From Candidatus Heimdallarchaeota archaeon (GTDB lineage Archaea > Asgardarchaeota > Heimdallarchaeia > JABLTI01), in assembly GCA_023128635.1 (NCBI GenBank), contig JAGMDP010000023.1, positions 1 to 20,514 on the forward strand: DNA of 20,514 bases. Direction: 5' to 3'. The notes beneath the pieces are model-generated. The model did no database searches and was not told the DNA's origin. It saw nothing but the letters and a program-made list of their open reading frames with translations. The position numbers were made by a program, and so were the translations under genes. Shown piece by piece: positions 8,314-14,640 of this stretch (position 1 is its first letter; each line of letters starts with the position of its first letter).

Positions 8314-9432
8314 TCAGAGTTCAATTCGCGGATCTACCCAGACATAAGCAATATCCGTCAGCAGGTTCGCTATCAAAATCACCAACGTGATTATCATACT
8401 AATGCCCATAATCAACGGGTGATCAAGTCTAAGTACATATTCAACAAATTTAGCTCCTAATCCCGGATACGAGAAGACCGTTTCGGTGATAGGCGTTCCC
8501 GCTAATACCCCGCCTATGAATAGGCCAATGTACGTTACAACAGGCAGTAGGGCATTCCGTAAACCATGGCTAATCAGAACTGCTCGTTCAGATAAACCAT
8601 TTGCTCGAGCTGAAAGGATGTAGTCTTGTCTGAGGATTTCCAACATAGAACCTCTTACAAGTCTTGTGAATAGAGCTAAGCTTGCAAAAACAAGAGTAGC
8701 TACTGGTAATATCATGTACCAAATCGTGTCTCCCATATATGTGATGAACGATCCAAAGAATTGACCTATATTGCCAGACCATAATGCACTCCAATCCGTC
8801 GGTAATACATTCGTACTATGTGCCTTTCCTGCAGGGAACCAATCTAATCCTCTTCCGGCAAATATGAAAATTAGTAGGTTACCGAATACAAAAATAGGCA
8901 TTGATAATCCTAGTAATGCTAAAGCACTTACACCCGAATCCACCCAAGTATTTTGGAATCTTGCTGCAAGAACTCCTAAAACTATTGAAATTACTAGAGA
9001 GATAAGAAATTGTGTTGATTGTAGTTTTAGAGTTTCTGTTAAGTATTTACCAATTTCTACTAAAACAGGTTCTCTACTAAAGAAAGTTAAACCAAGATCA
9101 AATCTAGCAAATCCCGCTAACCATATTAGATATTGTTGCGTTGGTGGTTGCGACAATCCCAAAGCTTCTCGTAACCGATCAATATCTTCAGGTCTGATAT
9201 GGGGGTTTTGTTGTATAAGATATGCAAGAGGATCACCAATCATATACATTAAAGCGAAAGTAATAATGGAAATCCCAACAAACAATGGGATAATTGTGAG
9301 AACTCTTCTAAAACTGTAAACAAGGATTCTGTTACCTGCTATTCCTCTAAACCATTGGCTAATATTAGTACCAACTTTGGTAACTCTTTCTGGGGAAACT
9401 TCTTCTATATCTACAGCTTGAGTATCAGACAT
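8314..9432 (-). CDS. Oligopeptide/dipeptide ABC transporter permease, OppB/DppB type
   Basis: The 372-residue protein is the other channel subunit. Membrane segments fall at about 42-64, 137-157, 166-192, 237-257, 296-314 and 341-363. The EAA-type coupling loop is DYILSARANGLSE at 270-282, and the C-terminus has the family's D-P-R motif. It is a little longer than typical DppB because of a 40-residue hydrophilic N-terminus and a loop around 195-235. It is the first gene of an oppB-oppC pair on the minus strand; the ATPase genes are on the opposite strand beyond oppC. GGAGATGA precedes ATG 9432. A TATA-like box and inverted repeats upstream suggest dedicated regulation. Confidence 0.93.
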   Translation of the reverse strand: MSDTQAVDIEEVSPERVTKVGTNISQWFRGIAGNRILVYSFRRVLTIIPLFVGISIITFALMYMIGDPLAYLIQQNPHIRPEDIDRLREALGLSQPPTQQYLIWLAGFARFDLGLTFFSREPVLVEIGKYLTETLKLQSTQFLISLVISIVLGVLAARFQNTWVDSGVSALALLGLSMPIFVFGNLLIFIFAGRGLDWFPAGKAHSTNVLPTDWSALWSGNIGQFFGSFITYMGDTIWYMILPVATLVFASLALFTRLVRGSMLEILRQDYILSARANGLSERAVLISHGLRNALLPVVTYIGLFIGGVLAGTPITETVFSYPGLGAKFVEYVLRLDHPLIMGISMIITLVILIANLLTDIAYVWVDPRIEL

Positions 9433-9480
9433 TTTTTTTTCATCTCCAAATTCAGAACTTGGATTCTGTTCTTGAATTGT

Positions 9481-9542
9481 CTTAACATACTATCGTTAAG
9501 CATACATATCAAAGTTTTCATAAATCTATCAAACGATAGTAT
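9481..9542. repeat. Nested inverted repeats, candidate operator of the oppB-oppC operon
   Basis: ATACTATCGTT (9487-9497) is repeated exactly in inverted orientation as AACGATAGTAT (9532-9542), with 34 bases between. Each copy sits inside its own smaller dyad: CTTAAC (9481-9486) / GTTAAG (9495-9500) and CTATC (9526-9530) / GATAG (9535-9539). The second copy touches the TATA-like box of the oppB-like gene. The layout fits two binding sites for a dimeric regulator; the regulator is not identified. Confidence 0.55.
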
Positions 9543-9547
9543 TTATA
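9540..9547 (-). promoter_or_regulatory. TATA-like box of the oppB-oppC operon
   Basis: On the minus strand this reads TATAAATA, about 110 bases upstream of ATG 9432. Initiation about 25-30 bases downstream would fall between the two inverted-repeat copies, leaving a leader of roughly 85 bases. Confidence 0.5.
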
Positions 9548-9614
9548 CATTACTTCTAGTTGAATAACATCATTTTAAATTTTTCCAGTGGTATAAAAGA
9601 AGGAAAATTGACAA

Positions 9615-10586
9615 TTAAGTAATAACCATACCACAGTTTTTACAAACTTTTGATCCTTTGTCAACTAATGCTCCACAAACTGAGCAAGTAAGAACTTTCT
9701 CTACTTCATAGAGTTCATCTTCCGGAATACTTAGGAGTATTTTTTGCCCCTGGAGTCTAGCTCGGAAACTTCTTGGATTACCTAAAAGTTTCATTATATC
9801 TTCTGGCAGAGAAATTCTATTTTGGTTATCTACAGCTAATCGTCTAGTTTCAGCAAGATCTCGGAGACGAATACTACTCCCATGAGTAGCAAGGATAACC
9901 CCATCCTTGATTTCAATAATTCTTTCAGCACGAGAAGCAACCTGTTGTGCATGAGTTGCTATTAGTAATGCAACACCTAATTCACGATTAATATCATCTA
10001 ATACATCTAGAATCTGCTCACCAGTTAAGGGATCCAAGGAAGCGGTAACTTCATCAGCAATAATTAGTTGGGGATTAGTAACTAATGCAGCTGCAAGGGC
10101 AACACGTTGACGTTCTCCACCGGACAACATGTTAGGTTTATGTTTAACCCTATCACCTAGACCAACTAGTTCAATAAGCATGGAAGTTCTATTATCAATT
10201 TCCTCTTTTTCCATTCCAGCAAGATGACCACCAAGTTTCACATTTTGACTAACATTAAGATGAGAAATTAACTTTGTTTCTTGAAAAACGAGTCCTGCGA
10301 ATCTTCTGCGTTCGCGAACTATTTGTTCAACCGATAATCTTGAGATATCTCGAGAAATACCAGACCAAAAGATTTTGCCAGAGGTAGGCGGTAACAACCC
10401 AGCAGAAATATTTACCAAGGTAGTTTTTCCAGCACCCGAAGGTCCAATCAATGCTACTTTCTCTCCTGGATAAACTGTTAAAGAAACTCCTCTTAATGCC
10501 GCAGTCTCTGTTTTCTCACTTTGATAAATTTTGTAAACTTCTTCAATGTTGAGAATGGGCATTTGAAATGATGGTTTGGTTGTCAT
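9615..10586 (-). CDS. ABC transporter ATP-binding protein with C-terminal AbrB-like segment and zinc ribbon
   Basis: This 323-residue protein has a full LolD/MacB-like nucleotide-binding domain: Walker A GPSGAGKT (48-55), Gln 102, signature LSGGE (154-158), Walker B LIIADE (174-179, then Val where Pro is usual) and His 212. Two additions follow. Residues about 249-288 (RLAVDNQNRISLPEDIMKLLG and on) look like an AbrB/SpoVT swapped-hairpin element, with the typical Asp-x-x-x-Arg-Ile-x-x-Pro pattern. Residues 301-318 form a Cys4 zinc ribbon (C301, C304, C315, C318). No FtsX-type permease is adjacent; the nearest membrane protein diverges at 10838. It may be a regulated ATPase, or an ATPase reading out a bound partner. 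GGGAT precedes ATG 10586. The domain calls are from motif reading only. Confidence 0.85.
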   Translation of the reverse strand: MTTKPSFQMPILNIEEVYKIYQSEKTETAALRGVSLTVYPGEKVALIGPSGAGKTTLVNISAGLLPPTSGKIFWSGISRDISRLSVEQIVRERRRFAGLVFQETKLISHLNVSQNVKLGGHLAGMEKEEIDNRTSMLIELVGLGDRVKHKPNMLSGGERQRVALAAALVTNPQLIIADEVTASLDPLTGEQILDVLDDINRELGVALLIATHAQQVASRAERIIEIKDGVILATHGSSIRLRDLAETRRLAVDNQNRISLPEDIMKLLGNPRSFRARLQGQKILLSIPEDELYEVEKVLTCSVCGALVDKGSKVCKNCGMVIT

Positions 10587-10770
10587 CTTAATCCCAATTT
10601 TAATATTATAAACTATTATTTTACTTTTCGTGTCTTAATGAGATTTAACTCCAATAAAAACTGTTGTGATGAAGATTTTTAAATCATTCATTTAGATTGA
10701 TTTGCTTGTAATTTCTTGAGAACAAAGAGCAATCACTCATATTTAAGGTAAATTGACCCATATTACCTCA

Positions 10771-10778
10771 TTTATAAA
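10771..10778 (+). promoter_or_regulatory. TATA-like box of the divergent membrane-protein gene
   Basis: TTTATAAA lies 60 bases before ATG 10838, placing initiation near 10800-10803 and a leader of about 35 bases. No clear Shine-Dalgarno sequence is visible before the ATG. The rest of the 250-base divergent gap shows no gene. Confidence 0.45.
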
Positions 10779-10837
10779 GCTCGTTAAATTTCGAGTTAAG
10801 AGAAAATGTTAAAAGTATTAAAACATAAAACGAATCT

Positions 10838-11851
10838 ATGAGCACTATAAATGAGAAAATTGAAAAAGAATCAGCAGAACCTGCTGAGAGCCGTATTGCT
10901 TCTACTTGGAAAGAAGCTAGTGAATTTCCAACGAAGCGAATATTAGATTATATTGGGCCGACAGGTCTCTGGCTTCTAAGCTTTTATTTTGCATCACTCT
11001 TTATGATGATTGTACTTAATATAGCTAGAATCGGCTTTACAGGTGAAGCTATTTTTAGTGCGCCAACTTATTTTTCACAATTATTCATTAGCTATGGACT
11101 AAATTCAGGAAGAGTTGATGTTCCACCTGCAGACATTTTATTGGAACTTCCAGCTTACCTAGATGTAGATTATGGTTTGCAAAAAATCGATTTTGCTAAT
11201 GCTTTAACATCTGGTGCATGGTTATTTGCTCCACTGGTGATTTATGTCCTTGGCTTACTTTTAGTCATTTTACCAGGTTCAGGTTTTCCCCAACCAATTG
11301 GTGATTATAGTTACTTAACAAATTTCCAATATTTCCATCACTTTGTACCCTTCCTAGGGTTTACTGTGGATCCAGTAACAAACATAATGACTACTACTGG
11401 TGCTTTCTACTTCCTAATTACTTGGTTACCAATAATACTCGCATGCCTCATTGGTGCTTTTGTAACGAAGCGAGTCTTCAAGGAAAAGAAGAATAGAAGT
11501 ATAAGCGTATTGAAATTTATGCTTTTTAACCTCGCAGCAGGTTTCATTATTGGTTTGCAGATGGGAACAATTACTGGAGAAGTAGACTTCAGAATAACAG
11601 GCGCTCTTAAAACCATCTTTACAAACTCATATGACAATACTGGATATTACTTCTCAGGTCAATATCACCCAAATACCATCTTGATTGTTTCATGGTTCGT
11701 GAATTTTATACCAATGATTTTAGCAGCAATTTGGTATCTAATCTATGATCCTTTAGAAGACAATATAATAAAGGGAGCAATAAATACTGGAGCTTTTATG
11801 TCTAAAACATTCAAAAAAATGTCAAAGAATGATAGAAAAACTACAGAATAA
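10838..11851 (+). CDS. Multi-pass membrane protein of unknown function
   Basis: I do not recognise this 337-residue protein. The first 40 residues are hydrophilic and acidic. Five clear membrane segments follow at about 43-63, 126-146, 187-209, 224-243 and 279-302, with a loop rich in aromatic residues and Pro between TM1 and TM2 (65-125) and a short basic C-terminal tail. No catalytic or cofactor motif is visible and there are no ABC coupling motifs. It diverges from the ABC ATPase with the zinc ribbon and could be its membrane partner or an accessory of the peptide importer, but only position suggests this. The ATG has no evident ribosome-binding site. Confidence 0.75.
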   Translation: MSTINEKIEKESAEPAESRIASTWKEASEFPTKRILDYIGPTGLWLLSFYFASLFMMIVLNIARIGFTGEAIFSAPTYFSQLFISYGLNSGRVDVPPADILLELPAYLDVDYGLQKIDFANALTSGAWLFAPLVIYVLGLLLVILPGSGFPQPIGDYSYLTNFQYFHHFVPFLGFTVDPVTNIMTTTGAFYFLITWLPIILACLIGAFVTKRVFKEKKNRSISVLKFMLFNLAAGFIIGLQMGTITGEVDFRITGALKTIFTNSYDNTGYYFSGQYHPNTILIVSWFVNFIPMILAAIWYLIYDPLEDNIIKGAINTGAFMSKTFKKMSKNDRKTTE

Positions 11852-11855
11852 TAGA

Positions 11856-11911
11856 TTTGCATCAATAGTGCTCATTTTGTAATGCAAAACTATTTTCTTT
11901 CTATTTTTTTT
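11856..11911 (+). terminator. Hairpin and T-rich tract after the membrane-protein gene
   Basis: TTTGCAT (11856-11862) pairs with ATGCAAA (11882-11888). A T-rich stretch ending in eight T (11904-11911) follows. It fits termination of the plus-strand transcript. Confidence 0.45.
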
Positions 11912-11942
11912 AAAAAAAAAACTTAGAGTAATAGTTACTCTA
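11912..11942 (-). terminator. Hairpin and U10 run after the ProRS-like gene
   Basis: TAGAGTAA (11924-11931) and TTACTCTA (11935-11942) form a perfect 8-bp stem with a three-base loop. On the minus strand ten T follow shortly after (complement of A run 11912-11921). It resembles a bacterial intrinsic terminator and lies 35 bases past the ProRS-like stop. Confidence 0.6.
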
Positions 11943-11976
11943 GCTTTAAATGTACCGTAATTTATTGGAAACTTTT

Positions 11977-13476
11977 TTAGTATCTTTTTGCTAAAACTGA
12001 AATAAATCCGAAAGAAGAACAGTTTATACACCTCTTCTTCTTATGTTTTAACTGATAGTCATAACCAAGTATTGTAAACTCTGTCCGTTGCTCGATTGTT
12101 TCTGCACAGGATTCCGAGCCGCACCAGCTTATAAGATACATATTATTTTGAATTAGTTTTGTATCTTCAAGAAATAATTCTAAGTTTTCCTTATCTGAAA
12201 AATCTACAATACTTTCTTGATATGTTAATTGTGCGTTCTTTCTCATTGAATCATCCATATCTTTTTGGATCGTCAATATTTGTGCTTGTATGCTTTGTGA
12301 TTGCCTATTCAGTGTTTCTTTTTGTAAAGTATCTCTACGGACAATTGTCAATGTTTTATTAGCAAATTCTTTTTGACCAATTTCTATACGTAAAGGAATT
12401 CCCAATCTTTCAGATCGATAGAATTTCATCCCTGGAGTTGTTAGTTCGTTATCATCTATTTCAACCTTAAAACCAAAGGAGATCAATTGGTTCTTAATTT
12501 CATTTGAATACTGCAGTATTGTTGTTTTGTTTTTTCGGTTGAAGATAGGGATAATTATCATGTCTATGGGAGAAATGTCAGGTAATAAGACAAGTCCTTT
12601 ATTGTCGCCGTAATATGCGATTATTGTTGCCAAAATCCTATCAATTGAAGGTCCATAGCATAAGAGGTGGGCGAATTGTTTCTTTTTGTGTTGATTGAGA
12701 TATTCTATGTTGAAAATCTTACTAAAGGTTGTTCCTAGGTATGCAGTAGTAAATAGCTCCATTGATTTACTACCAGGAAGTATTACGTAACCATCTATGG
12801 TTTTCGTTGATCCTGCGAATCGATCCCATTTAGGAACTTCAATGAATTTAACAGGAATACCAAGTTTTTCGAACAAGATCGAGTATGTTTTCCCAATAGA
12901 TTCAAGAAAGGCTAATGCTTCTTTTTTCGATTGAAAAGCGGAATGACCTTCTATAAATCCAATTGTCTCTCTGTTCCTAATTAAAGGACGAGTTTCATTT
13001 GTTTCACAACGAAAGATGCTGACATTTTGAAAGACTTTCAAAGGCATATCACGCCAACTACGAATCCAGCGAGCAAACATTGGATAGATTATGAGCTCAG
13101 AGGTAGGACGTAATGCTAATCTTTCGCCTTTTGCTAATTTTTTGCTTCCTTCGCGATCAACCCAAAAAACATCATTCTCAAAGTTACGTATGAAATCAGT
13201 TTCTTTAAGAAAGATAGATTCTTTTATCAAAGTAGGAAATTGCATTTGGTTATGACCGGATTGAATATAAGCTTCTTGAGCAAAGGCATAGATCTGTTTG
13301 AATATCTTATAGCCCCAATCAAGCCAAACATAGCTACCTTTTACACTATAATTAGTGTCAACAATTCTTGCTTCTTGAAGTATCCATAGAAACCACTGCC
13401 AAAAATCAATGTTTTTATCAATGGTTACTTTTTTATCTTCAATTCTGTTTTTTATTTGCTGTTCATTCTGGAACAT
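11977..13476 (-). CDS. proS: Prolyl-tRNA synthetase, archaeal/eukaryotic type, divergent
   Basis: With ATG 13476 the product has 499 residues, the usual length of archaeal ProRS, which charges tRNA-Pro with proline. Visible are class II motif 2 (RPTSE 123-127, FRCE 155-158, RPLIRNRE 163-170, EGHSAF 176-181), a motif-3 region (GPSIDR 275-280, then GDNKGLVLLP), an anticodon-binding domain (about 303-410) and the C-terminal Cys4 domain (C452, C457, C483, C486) ending in Tyr. Several active-site segments differ from the family: the usual REFLWQEGH is RETIGFIEGH (one residue longer, Trp lost), the usual TSHxLGQNFS is TTAYLGTTFS, and WGxxTR is replaced by a G-x-x-x-D-R form. A ProRS paralogue with altered function is therefore possible. 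The in-frame GTG at 13482 lies within AGGTGA. Confidence 0.82.
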   Translation of the reverse strand: MFQNEQQIKNRIEDKKVTIDKNIDFWQWFLWILQEARIVDTNYSVKGSYVWLDWGYKIFKQIYAFAQEAYIQSGHNQMQFPTLIKESIFLKETDFIRNFENDVFWVDREGSKKLAKGERLALRPTSELIIYPMFARWIRSWRDMPLKVFQNVSIFRCETNETRPLIRNRETIGFIEGHSAFQSKKEALAFLESIGKTYSILFEKLGIPVKFIEVPKWDRFAGSTKTIDGYVILPGSKSMELFTTAYLGTTFSKIFNIEYLNQHKKKQFAHLLCYGPSIDRILATIIAYYGDNKGLVLLPDISPIDMIIIPIFNRKNKTTILQYSNEIKNQLISFGFKVEIDDNELTTPGMKFYRSERLGIPLRIEIGQKEFANKTLTIVRRDTLQKETLNRQSQSIQAQILTIQKDMDDSMRKNAQLTYQESIVDFSDKENLELFLEDTKLIQNNMYLISWCGSESCAETIEQRTEFTILGYDYQLKHKKKRCINCSSFGFISVLAKRY

Positions 13477-13498
13477 ATTCACCTATTTTCAAAGTCAT
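13463..13498 (-). CDS. Possible 11-codon upstream ORF overlapping the proS start
   Basis: ATG 13498 is preceded by GGAGG five bases upstream, the best Shine-Dalgarno sequence near proS. The frame encodes MTLKIGEYVPE and stops with TGA at 13465-13463, overlapping the proS start in another frame. The penultimate codon is a Pro codon. It could be a leader peptide coupling translation to proS, or a chance ORF. Confidence 0.3.
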   Translation of the reverse strand: MTLKIGEYVPE

Positions 13499-13526
13499 TT
13501 CTTCCTCCGTTTTGTTTTGAAGAAAT
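13497..13526. repeat. Inverted repeat overlapping the leader-ORF ribosome-binding site
   Basis: ATTTCTTC (13497-13504) and GAAGAAAT (13519-13526) are perfectly complementary. In the minus-strand RNA the 3' arm covers the end of GGAGG and the first two bases of ATG 13498, so folding could mask that start. Confidence 0.4.
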
Positions 13527-13568
13527 TTCGGTCTTTGTTTAGAAGACAAATGATTTCAACATTCCTAC

Positions 13569-13603
13569 AACTAACCAAAGAAAAAATATCGGAATGGTTA
13601 GTT
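13569..13603. repeat. 9-bp inverted repeat in the proS/ferredoxin divergent region
   Basis: AACTAACCA (13569-13577) and TGGTTAGTT (13595-13603) are perfect complements separated by 17 bases. It lies between the divergent starts and could be an operator or an RNA hairpin in either leader. Confidence 0.4.
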
Positions 13604-13653
13604 CGGAAAGTGATATCCTGTCATGATTTAGACCTAATGAAATTCAAGAATCA

Positions 13654-13664
13654 TTTTTTAAAAA
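13654..13664 (+). promoter_or_regulatory. Possible TATA-like box of the ferredoxin-domain gene
   Basis: TTTTTTAAAAA lies about 65 bases before ATG 13727, which would give a leader of roughly 35-40 bases. Pattern match only. Confidence 0.3.
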
Positions 13665-13726
13665 CCTTTGTGTATATCAAGGAGAAAGAATCATAAAGAA
13701 ATAACAATTACATAAAAGAGATAGTA

Positions 13727-14569
13727 ATGACTCGACCTCGTTGGTTTATTGAATTACTAAAGAAGTCTTTTGGCAGTCGATTCATTCTAGCGAAGCTTAC
13801 ACGAGTTCCGGGATTTAAACAGATTATCGATTCTCTACTCTTCAAAGATGACATGATTTTTTATCTGCCAAATAAAGAAGCTATTGAAAAATCAGCAACC
13901 AAGAGCATTCAAATAGGAAAAACAATTCCACAACAAGATGATATTATTATTCCTACTCAGATTATTGATAAATTCATTGAGGAAGCAGAACATCTTTGGG
14001 TTATGAATTTCTGTTTATGTAGAGAATCAACTCAGTGTGAAAACTACTCTAGTAAACTTGGCTGTTTATTTATGGGAGAAGCTGTTCTACAAATTGATCC
14101 ATCATATGGAAAACTAGTTTCTAAGGTTGAAGCCAAGGAACACATAAAGCGTTGCCAAGAAGCGGGATTGATACAATTAATTGGAAGAAATAAATTAGAT
14201 AAGCAATGGTTAGATGTGAAACCTGGTCACAAATTACTTACCGTTTGTAATTGCTGCGAATGTTGTTGTTTATGGAAAATGCTTCCGGATCTAAATGTAA
14301 AGATAAGTCGTAATTTCGCAAAAATGCCAGGACTAAATGTAAAGATAAACGACAAATGTATTGGGTGCGAAGATTGTACACAAGGCATTTGTTTCGTAAA
14401 CGCTATCGCATTACATGAAGGGAAAGCGGTAATCAATGAAGATATTTGTCGAGCTTGTGGGCGATGTATAAGTATTTGTAAGCAAGAAACCATACAAATG
14501 ATAATACAAGAGCCTGACTTTATCAATGAAACAATCAAAAGAATCTCATCTGCAGTAGATGTCAATTGA
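13727..14569 (+). CDS. Cys-rich iron-sulfur protein with C-terminal 2[4Fe-4S] ferredoxin domain
   Basis: The 280-residue soluble protein has three parts. Residues 1-90 are basic then mixed, with no cofactor motif. Residues 91-181 hold an unusual Cys set: C96 and C98 (CLCR), C104, C113, C143, and a cluster CNCCECCC at 174-181. Residues 205-260 are a ferredoxin domain with C211, C214, C217, C222 and C241, C244, C247, C251. The first set has four residues before its last Cys and lacks the usual Pro after it. From memory, proteins pairing a CxCR...CNCC-type segment with a dicluster ferredoxin occur in anaerobic archaea and bacteria without assigned function. An electron-transfer role with an extra metal centre is likely; the partner is unknown. 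GAGAT precedes the ATG. Confidence 0.8.
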   Translation: MTRPRWFIELLKKSFGSRFILAKLTRVPGFKQIIDSLLFKDDMIFYLPNKEAIEKSATKSIQIGKTIPQQDDIIIPTQIIDKFIEEAEHLWVMNFCLCRESTQCENYSSKLGCLFMGEAVLQIDPSYGKLVSKVEAKEHIKRCQEAGLIQLIGRNKLDKQWLDVKPGHKLLTVCNCCECCCLWKMLPDLNVKISRNFAKMPGLNVKINDKCIGCEDCTQGICFVNAIALHEGKAVINEDICRACGRCISICKQETIQMIIQEPDFINETIKRISSAVDVN

Positions 14570-14573
14570 AGTA

Positions 14574-14594
14574 ATTTCTCAGAAATCTTTTTTT
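14574..14594 (+). terminator. Small hairpin and T7 run after the ferredoxin-domain gene
   Basis: ATTTC (14574-14578) and GAAAT (14582-14586) pair around a three-base loop, followed by seven T (14588-14594), just past the stop. Confidence 0.45.
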
Positions 14595-14627
14595 GCTAAC
14601 TAGATTATAACATCCTAAAAAGAATCT

Positions 14628-14634
14628 AAGGTGA
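14628..14634 (+). promoter_or_regulatory. AAGGTGA ribosome-binding site that selects a TTG start
   Basis: AAGGTGA lies six bases before TTG 14641. An ATG at 14636 is closed by a stop within four codons, and the next in-frame ATG (14668) has no ribosome-binding site, so TTG is the likely start. Confidence 0.65.
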
Positions 14635-14640
14635 AATGAT

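Noticed and set aside
8771..9319. 182-codon plus-strand open frame
   Set aside because: It lies antisense within the well-supported oppB-like gene and has a protein composition typical of a frame shadow (many Asn, Pro and Ser, no domain).
11904..11921. T8-A10 run as a special curved-DNA element
   Set aside because: It is fully explained as the U-tracts of two facing terminators.
13409..13696. 95-codon plus-strand frame spanning the proS 5' end and the divergent gap
   Set aside because: The first part is antisense to proS, it is rich in Phe as expected from AT-rich noncoding sequence, and no ribosome-binding site was seen.
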